Positions 34,082 to 42,707 of a DNA stretch of 64,000 nucleotides are shown here, in pieces. The stretch comes from an uncultured Ignavibacteriota bacterium. GTDB taxonomy: Bacteria; Bacteroidota; Ignavibacteria; Palsa-1295. Both the position numbers and the translations under genes were made by a program. The DNA lies in assembly GCA_903900335.1 (NCBI GenBank), contig CAIUMP010000007.1, positions 1-64,000 on the forward strand, written 5' to 3'. The notes beneath the pieces are model-generated. The model had not been told where the DNA came from. It saw only the letters and a program-made list of their open reading frames with translations, and searched no databases. Each line of letters opens with the position of its first letter. Position 1 is the stretch's first letter.

Positions 34082-36670
34082 ATGAACGTCCGAACTCCCT
34101 GGTTTGTGCTTCTCTTTTTGCTTTCCTGCGCTGAAATAGTGCTCGGGCAGTCTCGTGTGGATGAACATCCATCCAGAATTCCGGAAGCAAGCCGCTTAGT
34201 GAACCCTCCTGGTCTGGCACTAGTGCTTTCTGGAGGTGCGGCGAAGGGTTTTGCCCACATCGGGGTGCTGGAGATTCTCGATTCTGCCCATGTTCCTATC
34301 GACCTCATCGTAGGCACCAGCATTGGTGCAGCGATCGGTGGTCTATATGCAGCGGGTTACACGCCAGCACAGTTGGAGCACTTCGCGGAGACCACGAATT
34401 GGAATGATGTACTTGACCTGGAGGACGAAGCTCACCGAACTGAACGGGTGTTGAGCCAAAAGGACGCAGATAATGCCCTCCTATCGTTACGATTCACCGG
34501 ATTCTTCCACCCTGTCATCCCGCAGGCGGTCTCCAGCGGCCAACGGTTGACAATGCTCTTGAATTCGATGGTTTTGAATGCGCCATTCGGCGTGCCTGAG
34601 GATTTCCTTCGCGATCTTCGAGTACCGTTCGTTGCAGTGACCACCGACATTGTCAGCGGGGAATGTCGCTTAGTGACACACGGTGATCTGACGGAAGCGA
34701 TGCGTGCTAGCGCTACACTCCCGTTGCGGTTCAGTCCACTTCCTCAGGATTCGGCGATTCTCATGGATGGGGGTCTCCTCGCAAATATTCCAGTGGATAT
34801 CGCGCGGTCGTTCGGCGCTTTGCGGGTAGTGGTCTCAAATACGACAGCGAAACTACTCGGCAGGGATGCCCTCAATACTCCGTGGGATGTAGCCGACCAG
34901 GTCATTTCCCTAATGATGCAACGGCAGAACGCAGAGCAGTTGAAGCATGCTGACCTAATCATAGCGCCACAGGTCAATCAATTGGGGAACAACGATTTTT
35001 CTTCGATCCCCCCAGCGATCGAAGCCGGGAGGGAAGCGGCCCGGCTGTTACTTCCAGAGATCCAGCAATTACTCGCAGCACAGAATCGGATCCCATCAGA
35101 TCCCGGAGGAAAAAAGGATACGTTACTTTCAGTTTTGCGAGAGGTGCGAGTAATTGGGACGCTGAGTACCAAATCTGCAACTAGATTTCGTGATACGGTG
35201 CGTTGGTTTGCTAGAGAGTATTTGAACAAAGCCTTGATAAGGAGTGGCAACATAAAGGACTTGGAGCGTGCCCTGCTGCAGGTATACAGGTCAACAGGAT
35301 TCAGCCTTGCGAGGATCGACAGCGTCATTATTCGGCCCTCCGTCGGCCGTGCAGATTTTTTCATTGACGAAGGGCATATTGGCTCGATCCAAGTCCACAG
35401 TGATAACTCCGTTCCTACCGAATTCGCGCTGCACGAAATTCCCTTGTCCACAGGCGATGTATTCCGAGCGCGGTATGGCGAGGAGGCACTTCGCAATTTG
35501 ACGGGGACTGGCCTCTTCGACTTCGCAACGCTTCAGATATCCTATGACTCACTGTGGCCGGGTACACGCTACTTTACCCGCGAGGATACATTGGTTGTCC
35601 CATCCTTGACACTACCTTCCTATACGCCGAAGGTCCAGGTGACAGTTCGAGGCAGAGCGCGAAGCGTTATCCGTCTGGGTGTGCTGGCCGATAACGAATT
35701 TGGAGCACAGTTCTCATCAGAGTTTGCATCCGAGGATATCGCGGGCTCTGGCATCGAAGCGTCGCTAAAGGGTGGGGTCGGCCCGTTGTCTCGCTTCGCG
35801 TCCTTTCGGATCGATGCCCCACGCCTTCTCTCCTCTTTTGCCCTACTCCGAGGGGAAGTTTACTCGAGCTACAAAGACATCAATCTCTATTCCTTGGAGA
35901 CGATAACTCTCGACAACAGAATTACGAGCAGTGTTGCGGACGTCGTTCGGGAATCGCGAAATTTTGGAGTCAAGTTGCAAGCAGGTGGGCAGATTGAGCG
36001 ATTGGGGGCCGTTACTGCCGAGATCCGCCATGAAGATCAGGAGTGGTTCTCTGTGCGAACAGGCAGTGCAGGCATTGACCACCTGCAACTCACTGCGGTT
36101 CGTGGGGATCTTGTCGTGGACTCTCGCAATGATGCTGCATACCCTCACACTGGCACGCTTGTTCGCGGCTATATCGAAGAAGGTATCCCAGCTCTCGGCG
36201 GTCAAGCGAGTTACACCAAGGTAGATGTCCAAGTCCAACAGGCACTCCCCCTATCCAGGCTTCACACGGTCATTCCTCGTGTCAGGATTGGTTTTGGAGA
36301 CTCCCCGATTCCTCGGCTCGAGCAATTCGAGCTAGGTGGAATGGAATCCTTCTATGGATTGAATGAGTACGAGCTTCGGGGGAAACAGATGGTTGAAGGC
36401 AGCTTGACGTATCAGATCGCAATTCCCCATGTGCTGTTCTTCCCTACGTTCGTTTCTGTTCGATATGACTTAGGCGCCATGTGGCCCAAACCTGAGCAAA
36501 TTAAGTTTGAATCATTACTACATGGAATTGGGGCACAAGTCGGAGTGAAGACCCCCGTGGGATTGACTCGTTTCGGAATTGGAGAGAACTTTCGATTCAA
36601 CGCCGACAAACCTCACCCGATCGATTTGAACAGCCCGCGATTCTACTTTTCCATCGGATCAAATCTGTAA
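34082..36670 (+). CDS. Patatin-like phospholipase fused to Omp85 barrel
   Basis: An 862-residue exported protein. Signal peptide FVLLFLLSCAEIVLGQ. Patatin domain about 40-330: oxyanion loop SGGAAKGFAHIGVL, nucleophile Ser80 in GTSIG, catalytic Asp229 in DGG. A POTRA-like region follows (about 350-470, DEGHIGSIQVHSDNSVPTEFALHEIPLSTGDVF), then a 16-strand Omp85/D15-type barrel (about 500-862) ending RFYFSIGSNL. This is the PlpD/FplA layout of type Vd autotransporters, in which the barrel carries the lipase to the surface. Here there is no obvious release site, so it may remain attached. Confidence 0.88.
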   Translation: MNVRTPWFVLLFLLSCAEIVLGQSRVDEHPSRIPEASRLVNPPGLALVLSGGAAKGFAHIGVLEILDSAHVPIDLIVGTSIGAAIGGLYAAGYTPAQLEHFAETTNWNDVLDLEDEAHRTERVLSQKDADNALLSLRFTGFFHPVIPQAVSSGQRLTMLLNSMVLNAPFGVPEDFLRDLRVPFVAVTTDIVSGECRLVTHGDLTEAMRASATLPLRFSPLPQDSAILMDGGLLANIPVDIARSFGALRVVVSNTTAKLLGRDALNTPWDVADQVISLMMQRQNAEQLKHADLIIAPQVNQLGNNDFSSIPPAIEAGREAARLLLPEIQQLLAAQNRIPSDPGGKKDTLLSVLREVRVIGTLSTKSATRFRDTVRWFAREYLNKALIRSGNIKDLERALLQVYRSTGFSLARIDSVIIRPSVGRADFFIDEGHIGSIQVHSDNSVPTEFALHEIPLSTGDVFRARYGEEALRNLTGTGLFDFATLQISYDSLWPGTRYFTREDTLVVPSLTLPSYTPKVQVTVRGRARSVIRLGVLADNEFGAQFSSEFASEDIAGSGIEASLKGGVGPLSRFASFRIDAPRLLSSFALLRGEVYSSYKDINLYSLETITLDNRITSSVADVVRESRNFGVKLQAGGQIERLGAVTAEIRHEDQEWFSVRTGSAGIDHLQLTAVRGDLVVDSRNDAAYPHTGTLVRGYIEEGIPALGGQASYTKVDVQVQQALPLSRLHTVIPRVRIGFGDSPIPRLEQFELGGMESFYGLNEYELRGKQMVEGSLTYQIAIPHVLFFPTFVSVRYDLGAMWPKPEQIKFESLLHGIGAQVGVKTPVGLTRFGIGENFRFNADKPHPIDLNSPRFYFSIGSNL

Positions 36671-36685
36671 TCCAACGTCCGCGTT

Positions 36686-37402
36686 ATGCACGTACTTATT
36701 ACCGGCGCTTCAAAGGGTATCGGTTTGGCAATCGCTAGGCGGTTTGCAATAGAGTCCAATGTGAGCCTTTCTCTGTGTGCGCGGAAAGAATCCGATATTT
36801 TTACGATGCTTTCCGAAATTGAGCAGCTCTCCCCGGGACTCTCAAGTCTGGGCGTGGTCTGTGATGTCTCCCACGAAGCGGAGGTGGCCAAGTTCGCCGC
36901 TCGCGCCGAATCGGAACATGGTCCAGTCGATGTGCTGGTCAACAATGCGGGCTTTGGTCGCTTCGGTCCCGTTCTTGAGATGCGCACCGAGACGTTCGAT
37001 GACCAACTCGCAACGAACCTCCGTGGAGTATTTCTGATGACCCAGGCCGTTCTGCCCGCGATGAAACGCAGCTCTCGAGGTACAATTGTTACCGTTAGCT
37101 CGCTAGCCGGGAAGAATGGGCTCGTCGGAGGTAGCGCCTATTGTGCTTCGAAATTTGGCGTTCGAGGCTTAATGCAATCGCTATTTCTGGATGTGCGAGA
37201 GTTTGGCATTCGCGTGATAACCATATTCCCAGGTAGCGTTGACACTGCATTTTTTGATTCTGGAAGCACTGCAAGCCAGCTTAGGTCGAAGAATGCACTC
37301 AGGGCCGAGGCCGTCGCAGACTCCATCTTCGCAGCTGTAACTTTGCCAGAGGATGCTACAATTTCGGAGATCGACATTCGTCCGACGAATCCCAAGCGAT
37401 AA
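36686..37402 (+). CDS. Short-chain dehydrogenase/reductase
   Basis: A 238-residue classical SDR. Cofactor motif TGASKGIG (6-13), NNAG (about 87-90), Ser near 139 in VSSLAG, Tyr152 and Lys156 in YCASK. The Arg/Lys pattern after strand 2 (CARKES) suggests NADP(H). Substrate unknown; the closest general resemblance is to 3-ketoacyl-reductase-like members. It begins 15 bp after the patatin stop without a Shine-Dalgarno sequence, so it is probably co-transcribed, and ends at a strong two-way terminator. Confidence 0.85.
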   Translation: MHVLITGASKGIGLAIARRFAIESNVSLSLCARKESDIFTMLSEIEQLSPGLSSLGVVCDVSHEAEVAKFAARAESEHGPVDVLVNNAGFGRFGPVLEMRTETFDDQLATNLRGVFLMTQAVLPAMKRSSRGTIVTVSSLAGKNGLVGGSAYCASKFGVRGLMQSLFLDVREFGIRVITIFPGSVDTAFFDSGSTASQLRSKNALRAEAVADSIFAAVTLPEDATISEIDIRPTNPKR

Positions 37403-37417
37403 CCTCTAAAAATGAAG

Positions 37418-37441
37418 AGCCCCCTGATCACTCAGGGGGCT
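37418..37441. terminator. Strong symmetric terminator
   Basis: A perfect 10-bp GC-rich stem (37418-37427 with 37432-37441), 4-nt loop, 15 bp after the SDR stop. On the plus strand it is followed by a pyrimidine-rich tract; on the minus strand by CTTCATTTTT, so it can end transcripts from either side. Confidence 0.8.
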
Positions 37442-37949
37442 ATGTTCTTCTCTCTTTCTCTTAAGGAGCTCGTTTAAAAGTAGACGAGCCAGTCGGACCG
37501 CTATAGTTGTGATTTATGTGAGATAAGCGGCCCCGAAAATCATGTCTACAATATAAGATTTACTCTGTCAACGACACTGACAGCAGAGCATTATTTTTGA
37601 TAATTTCTAAAAAAATCTCAAACATTGCGAAATATCGCTGCATTCGCTGGTTTTTAGCGTTGGCCGACTTGGGTTTGGTTGGTTGCAAAATTCGTACTTG
37701 CGTCACGGCATTGCATAATGCAACGAAGAGCGATAAGCCGTACGATAGTGAATAAACGGTGTCCCATAGTAGGTCAGAAACGATCGCACTGCAAAATAAC
37801 GAAGGATATTAACCGATTTCACTATTATCTGCTCGTCGCCGAAGCTGTCGCTTGTGCGAAAACGGGTCGTATCTCCGTAGCAGGGCAAAAGCCTTTAGAT
37901 TGCTTGTTGGTTGGGAGTAGCATCTGAAGCTGAATCATGGATTGGGCAC
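37442..37949. other. AT-rich intergenic region with a two-part motif
   Basis: About 500 bp without a supported gene (a plus-strand frame at 37679-37927 has no conserved features). Notable content: TACAATATAA at 37547-37556 and, 18 bp from its start, the inverted repeat CTGTCA-N7-TGACAG (37565-37583). The same arrangement occurs at 39405-39441. A minus-strand transcript starting near 37545 would run into the symmetric terminator at 37418 and give an RNA of about 125 nt with a hairpin CTCGT...ACGAG. Confidence 0.5.
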
Positions 37950-37980
37950 AAAAAAACCGTCCTCGCAAGCGCGAGGACGG
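37950..37980 (-). terminator. Intrinsic terminator of the lipoprotein gene
   Basis: A perfect 10-bp stem (37957-37966 with 37971-37980), AAGC loop, followed on the minus strand by seven T (37956-37950). It lies 43 bp after the stop of the gene at 38024. Textbook rho-independent terminator. Confidence 0.9.
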
Positions 37981-38023
37981 TATGAGATTCTCGTTGAGTG
38001 TTTCAGCTACACAAGTCCTAACC

Positions 38024-38989
38024 TCAGTGGTTATGGGTGAGTGATGTTAGCACACGGGTGAAGTCGTGCTTGGTGAAGCTCTGACCATCAGAAGTCACGT
38101 ACCACCAGTCATACTGCTTCACAGGGCCGGTACCCACAGAGTACCACTTGTACTCACGATTGAAGTCATGATCGTCGATCTCATTCGTCCTGATACGCAT
38201 CTCAGCGGCATGTGAGTATGTGCCGGTTGGAACGGTAACCGAAGTGCTAGGATCCTGAACCACCGAGTAAGTGGTCGACTGTGACGGATTCGTCAGGTCA
38301 TAGATCCATGAGTTGCCCTGCGTGAAGTTGCGAGTGAACACGCAACGCTCCTTTTGCAGTGGGCTGCCAGGATTGAATCGCTCCCAGATGAAAACGGAAT
38401 CGAGGTGACCCGTCGTCCAAAGGGTGTCGATCTGCCAAACATAATCGCCGTTGTTCGTGAAGTCGTCACAGACAGAACGGATTCTACCAGCGATGCCGGC
38501 AAGAATTGTATCCGTAGAGACGGGACGAGGACGCTTCTGCATCAGAACCGCACCGGAAACGGTGGTCGGGTCGCCATCAACAAAGGCACCGTGGGTGTCA
38601 TCGTCACCAGTAGCTCCAACGTACCAGATATCGACGCCAGGACGACCGGCGTAATCGGTCAGCACTCTGTAATGGATTTCATAACGGAATAGGGAGTCCC
38701 CGCCTGGAGCATAGCCGTCGAAGCCAAGGGTCTTCACTGTGTCAGGCGCGCCAGTAAGGGTCGTAACCGAACCGTCACTGTTGTAGATCTTTTCGGTGTT
38801 CGAGAACGTGTACGTCCAGCCAGCATCTGACTTGTAGTAGTAATCAGACATGTCCTTTGAAGCCAGCGCTCCATGGGAGGCACCGGACATCGCAGGTCCA
38901 TCGGTACTTACGGAACACGAACTAAGCGCGGCACCCGCAATAGCCAGGATTGCACACGCTCTCAGCCACATGGTATGAGGAGAGTTCAT
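38024..38989 (-). CDS. Lipoprotein of unknown function
   Basis: A 321-residue lipoprotein: signal MWLRACAILAIAGAALSSC with lipidated Cys about residue 24, then a Ser/Gly linker and a beta-rich domain with many Tyr/Trp/Asp (DYYYKSDAGWTYTFSNTEKIY, EYKWYSVGTGPVKQYDWWYVTSDGQ). No family recognised. The WTYTFSNTE and GTGPVKQYDWW patterns recall lipoproteins that carry a jelly-roll-like or calycin-like fold, but I cannot confirm that. Monocistronic with its own strong terminator. Confidence 0.65.
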   Translation of the reverse strand: MNSPHTMWLRACAILAIAGAALSSCSVSTDGPAMSGASHGALASKDMSDYYYKSDAGWTYTFSNTEKIYNSDGSVTTLTGAPDTVKTLGFDGYAPGGDSLFRYEIHYRVLTDYAGRPGVDIWYVGATGDDDTHGAFVDGDPTTVSGAVLMQKRPRPVSTDTILAGIAGRIRSVCDDFTNNGDYVWQIDTLWTTGHLDSVFIWERFNPGSPLQKERCVFTRNFTQGNSWIYDLTNPSQSTTYSVVQDPSTSVTVPTGTYSHAAEMRIRTNEIDDHDFNREYKWYSVGTGPVKQYDWWYVTSDGQSFTKHDFTRVLTSLTHNH

Positions 38990-39025
38990 CTTGATGAATA
39001 GGTATTTAAACTGAAAGTCAACGAA

Positions 39026-39304
39026 TCAATTAAAATCAATTTCCGAAGCGTTGAAGAACGCGCCCAAAATTAATGGCGCAGACGTGTCATGGCTTCGAAG
39101 CACTCTATTGTAGCAGCGAGCAACAGCGGAAATCGGGGATTTGCGCGAACCCACGAGGCTCCGCGTTCCTGATGTACCGATTATTGCCTCGTCCGTAAAT
39201 CCACCGCGACGTGGTCTGCCCGCGGCGAGATCTGCTTTGCAAAACGGACACACATGCTCACCATCATTACCGATGTACGAGCACGAGGGGCAAGATTTTA
39301 GCAT
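39026..39304 (-). CDS. Small zinc-ribbon protein
   Basis: 92 residues. The N-terminus MLKSCPSCSYIGNDGEHVCPFCKADL has a C5-x2-C8...C19-x2-C22 zinc ribbon. The rest is basic and low in predicted structure. Zinc ribbons of this kind occur in small regulators and in membrane proteins of unknown role. It reads away from a structured AT-rich region (39305-39441) that may be its leader. The C-terminal half shows no conservation I can judge, so the exact extent is less certain than the ribbon. Confidence 0.5.
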   Translation of the reverse strand: MLKSCPSCSYIGNDGEHVCPFCKADLAAGRPRRGGFTDEAIIGTSGTRSLVGSRKSPISAVARCYNRVLRSHDTSAPLILGAFFNASEIDFN

Positions 39305-39743
39305 CGTTTGTTAAGCGAATGTAAGAACAATTACCAGGGCACGGGATCACAAAATAGCGATCGTTTCTGCCTCGCTACCTGTCGCGAGTGCCCTTTTTCA
39401 TTCATACAATATAATCTTACCACTGACAATCACACTGACACCTACAAGAGTTTCCTCTTTTTTTTCGAAAGTTTTTTTAAAATGTTGAAAACCGAATCAA
39501 AAATGGCAGTAGTAACTGATGAAATTCTTCACCAAAGTTCGTGGCGCATCAACTCCCTAAAGACGGCGAATTGCATATTGCAATTTGGCTGTGTCGCAGT
39601 GTGCTGTTTCGAAGCGCACTGTCCCGTTTCGAGTCGCATAAATAAGTTTCGAGCAGGCAGCCGCCGAAGGCGTTTTCCCCACAAATTGCGCATATTAGCC
39701 ACACTGCCCCACTTCAGATTGAACCGCCGACCACATTCAGAAC
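39305..39743. other. AT-rich intergenic region with structured element
   Basis: About 440 bp. A plus-strand frame runs through it (39308-40021) but overlaps the inositol-phosphatase gene and looks spurious. Content: an RNA-like stem GGGCAC (39337-39342) / GTGCCC (39388-39393) enclosing AGCGA (39356-39360) / TCGCT (39372-39376) and followed by TTTTT (39394-39398) on the plus strand; and the two-part motif TACAATATAA (39405-39414) plus CTGACAATCACACTGACAC (39423-39441). The remainder, to 39743, holds T-rich tracts and nothing recognised. Confidence 0.5.
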
Positions 39744-40532
39744 TCATTCTGCGAGAACAGCTAAAATCATTCCATGCTGTTTGCCGTTCGTCGCGACAAT
39801 TGATTTGCGGTAAATATCGTATTCGCTGCCATCGTAGTGAGTTACGACCCCACCAGCTTCCCGAACGAGTAGCTGGCCAGCCGCGCTGTCCCACGGGGAT
39901 AGCCCTCCTTCAAAGAACCCGTCGAAACGGCCACATGCCACATAGGCGAGATCTAATGCCGCGCTACCCAGACGTCGAACTAATAAGCCAAGCCTCAAGA
40001 ACTTCTCAAATTGTTCGATAACGCGACCGGGGTTCTCGTTGACATTGTACGGGAAGCCGGTTACAAATAGCGCTTTCTGTGGATTCTCCTGTTTCGATAC
40101 CTGGATGGTCTTACCATTCAAGAACGCCCCAACTCCGCGGACTGCCGTGAATAATTCCTTCATGTTTGGATTATAGATCACTCCGCACTCCACCACCCCA
40201 TTAACCTCCACCCCGATCGAAACGCACCATATTGGCAGCCCGTGTGCAAAATTCACGGTTCCGTCCACGGGATCAACTACCCACTTTACGCTCCCTTCTG
40301 CGCTGCTTCCGTTGGCGCCCATCTCCTCACCGAGGAATGAATGGTCTGGAAAGCGAGATAGAACAGTTTCTCGAATGACCGTTTCGTTTCGAGTATCCAC
40401 CTGTGTAACGGTATCCATCTCGTTGGTCTTCGATCCTATCACTAGGTCGCTCGTGTGCACGCTATATGCGTAGTCCCCGGCTTCGATAGCGACCTGGACC
40501 GCTAGTTCTAAGAATTCGTTAATGTTATGCAA
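39744..40532 (-). CDS. suhB: Inositol monophosphatase family phosphatase
   Basis: A 262-residue Mg-dependent sugar/inositol phosphatase. Motifs: FLGEEMG (Glu metal ligand), WVVDPVDGTVNFAHGLP (motif A, two Asp ligands) and SPWDSAAGQLLVREAGG (motif B). It hydrolyses inositol-1-phosphate or similar sugar phosphates; family members also act as SuhB, which affects rRNA transcription. The start codon is TTG, giving MHNINEFLELAVQVA, a normal family start. Divergent from plsY across 152 bp. Confidence 0.88.
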   Translation of the reverse strand: MHNINEFLELAVQVAIEAGDYAYSVHTSDLVIGSKTNEMDTVTQVDTRNETVIRETVLSRFPDHSFLGEEMGANGSSAEGSVKWVVDPVDGTVNFAHGLPIWCVSIGVEVNGVVECGVIYNPNMKELFTAVRGVGAFLNGKTIQVSKQENPQKALFVTGFPYNVNENPGRVIEQFEKFLRLGLLVRRLGSAALDLAYVACGRFDGFFEGGLSPWDSAAGQLLVREAGGVVTHYDGSEYDIYRKSIVATNGKQHGMILAVLAE

Positions 40533-40684
40533 AGTACTACGTCTGGATTGTTATCAGAGCTCCGGAGGAAGTGGCAGCCGCGAAAGTATTCAGATCCCCA
40601 CCGGAATTAACTGTCCGCGTTTTTCGTAATTTCCTCCGACGAGTGAAGAACGTGCTCGGGTAATTCATAATTCGTGTTTTCAGA

Positions 40685-41317
40685 TTGAATCTCCATTCCC
40701 TCTTCCTTGGCGGTCTCACCGGTTACCTAATCGGCTCTATCCCGTTCGCCTACATAATCACCAAGCGGCGCGTGGGGCTTGACGTGCGCAGGCACGGCAG
40801 CGGCAACGTCGGCGCAACGAATGCCTATGAAGTAAGCGGCAAGAAATCGGTAGGTGGAACGGTCTTCGCTCTGGATTTTCTAAAGGGGCTAATCCCGGTT
40901 CTTTGCTTTGCTTGGTTAGGATGGTATGATCCAATGCTCGTGCTACTGCCAGCGCTCATCCTCGGACACTGTTACCCGGTGTGGTTGGGCTTTCATGGTG
41001 GAAGGGGACTCGCAACGACCGCTGGTGCGATCCTCGTTGTCAATCCCGCGATGCTCGCGATATGGTGTGGCGTCTTTCTGCTGACAAAGAAAGTAAAGAA
41101 CCAAGTTCATTTTGCGGCAACCGTAGCAACGCTCTTCTCGATAGGCTTACTAGTGCTCCTTCCGTCCGAACTCCTGCAAGCTACGACGCTGCAGTTCAGC
41201 GGATTGGCGCAGCAGCCCTCCGATCTAACCCGCTCCGCGATCGTAACGCTTGTACTCATCCTCTCTCGGCACATAGAACCGCTGCTTAGCCTAATGAAAC
41301 AGCGCAAGAACTCCTAA
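40685..41317 (+). CDS. plsY: Glycerol-3-phosphate acyltransferase PlsY
   Basis: A 210-residue integral membrane enzyme with about five transmembrane helices. It transfers the acyl group of acyl-phosphate to glycerol-3-phosphate, the first step in phospholipid synthesis. Conserved blocks: TGYLIGSIPFAYIITK, RRHGSGNVGATNAYEVSGKKSVGGTVFALDFLKG and GHCYPVWLGFHGGRGLATTAG. The start codon is TTG and fits the family N-terminus exactly. The C-terminus is slightly longer than in short homologues. Likely monocistronic or leading the HtrA gene 95 bp downstream. Confidence 0.93.
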   Translation: MNLHSLFLGGLTGYLIGSIPFAYIITKRRVGLDVRRHGSGNVGATNAYEVSGKKSVGGTVFALDFLKGLIPVLCFAWLGWYDPMLVLLPALILGHCYPVWLGFHGGRGLATTAGAILVVNPAMLAIWCGVFLLTKKVKNQVHFAATVATLFSIGLLVLLPSELLQATTLQFSGLAQQPSDLTRSAIVTLVLILSRHIEPLLSLMKQRKNS

Positions 41318-41412
41318 GCCACCGGGTTACGCCGAAACTCCGTTCGAAAAATTCCGTTTGTCACAACTCACCATCACCTTCCGGGCTGCCTCGCACCCAA
41401 TGTCGAACATTG

Positions 41413-42633
41413 ATGTACATGAAACGACGAATGCAATTTCTACTAATTCATCTACTCGGCTTCCTTTCATTCACGACGCCACTTAGCTCCTGCAACCGCC
41501 ACGAGGGCGATCCTCCCGCGAATATCTACACCGTTAGCCAGCATGGGCAGGATCGAGATTCCGTCAACGCCACGCTCACTGGCTCGAGACGCAATGCCAT
41601 CACGGTGGCCGTGGCGAAGGCTAGCCCTGCTGTGGTTGGGATAAACGTGACGGCGGTACAGACGATACAATACCAGGAGTGGGATCCGTTTGGGATGTTC
41701 AACGATCCATTTATGAGGCAATTGATGCCTAATATGGGCGGCACCCGCACTCGCAAATTTCCTGTAAAGGCACTTGGTTCTGGCTTCATAATTTCATCTG
41801 ACGGGTATATCCTAACCAACGATCACGTCGCAGGGAAGGCAACAAAGATCATCGTCACGACGACAAGCGGCTCCGAATACGATGCCAAACTGGTTGGCAC
41901 CGATCCCAACTCCGACATATCACTTTTGAAGATCGAAGGAAAAGACTTTCCATTCTTGAAGCTTGGTAACTCCGGCGAGTTGGCGGTAGGGGAGTGGGCA
42001 ATCGCAATGGGCAATCCGTTCGGTCTATTCTCAATAAATGACAAGCCGACGGTTACAGTGGGAGTTGTAAGCAATACGGGGGTTAACTACGGATACTTCG
42101 ATGGGCACAATTATCGGGATATGATCCAAACCGATGCTGCCATCTCCAGCGGTAATTCTGGTGGGCCACTGCTCGACGCCAATGGGGAAGTGATCGGAAT
42201 GAATGCGATCATTCATTCGACGGCTCAAAGCAATGAAGGCGCGGGTTCGATCGGATTAGGATTTGCGATCCCGATCAACAAGATCAAGTCGGTGGTCGAT
42301 CGTTTGCGAACAGGAGAAAAGGTTGATCACAACATTACTGATCTCGGGATGGGCTTCGTCGACATTTCACAGTTGAGTGACGAGGACAAAGAATCTCTGA
42401 AGATAACGAATGAAATAGGAGTAGTCGTGCAGCGCATCTTCAGAAATAGTCCAGGAGACAGAGCAGGCATCCTGCCGGGTGACGTGATCCTTAGCCTCGA
42501 CAATGAGAAAGTGAGGAGTACTACTGCGTTTGAGAGCGCCCTCGCGGATCATGAAGTCGGCGACAAAGTAACTTTCCACATTCTTCGGAATGGAAAGAAC
42601 GTCGATGTGTCGATGAAGTTGGCTGGGAAGTAA
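41413..42633 (+). CDS. HtrA/DegQ-type serine protease, one PDZ domain
   Basis: A 406-residue periplasmic protease-chaperone of the Deg family. N-terminal hydrophobic signal with a possible lipobox (FTTPLSSC), so it may be lipid-anchored. Catalytic triad visible: His138 (TNDHV), Asp168 (NSDISLLKI), Ser249 (SSGNSGGPL). One PDZ domain at the C-terminus (about 320-405, GVVVQRIFRNSPGDRAGILPGDVILSLDNEKV), as in DegS/HhoA rather than two as in DegP. It degrades or refolds damaged envelope proteins. Start at ATG 41413, or ATG 41422; TTG 41410 is less likely. Confidence 0.92.
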   Translation: MYMKRRMQFLLIHLLGFLSFTTPLSSCNRHEGDPPANIYTVSQHGQDRDSVNATLTGSRRNAITVAVAKASPAVVGINVTAVQTIQYQEWDPFGMFNDPFMRQLMPNMGGTRTRKFPVKALGSGFIISSDGYILTNDHVAGKATKIIVTTTSGSEYDAKLVGTDPNSDISLLKIEGKDFPFLKLGNSGELAVGEWAIAMGNPFGLFSINDKPTVTVGVVSNTGVNYGYFDGHNYRDMIQTDAAISSGNSGGPLLDANGEVIGMNAIIHSTAQSNEGAGSIGLGFAIPINKIKSVVDRLRTGEKVDHNITDLGMGFVDISQLSDEDKESLKITNEIGVVVQRIFRNSPGDRAGILPGDVILSLDNEKVRSTTAFESALADHEVGDKVTFHILRNGKNVDVSMKLAGK

Positions 42634-42645
42634 GCTCGCTCGTGT

Positions 42646-42668
42646 GCAGGGAAGAGCCGCTTCCCTGC
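42646..42668. terminator. Bidirectional hairpin between htrA-like gene and purD
   Basis: A perfect 9-bp stem (42646-42654 with 42660-42668), 5-nt loop, in the 74-bp gap between convergent genes. The core GGGAAG-N5-CTTCCC is the same as in the hairpin at 1202-1228. Confidence 0.6.
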
Positions 42669-42707
42669 CTCGCGTTGAGGAGAGCCAGTCGTTGACTGTA
42701 GGCGGCC

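Noticed and set aside
37679-37927. An 82-codon plus-strand frame in the 37.4-38.0 kb gap
   Set aside because: No start signal, no recognisable domain, no signal peptide, and codon choice unlike neighbouring genes.
39308-40021. A 237-codon plus-strand frame between the zinc-ribbon gene and the phosphatase gene
   Set aside because: Its second half is antisense to the clear inositol-phosphatase gene, its composition is Arg/His/Ser-rich without domains, and its first half covers AT-rich structured DNA.
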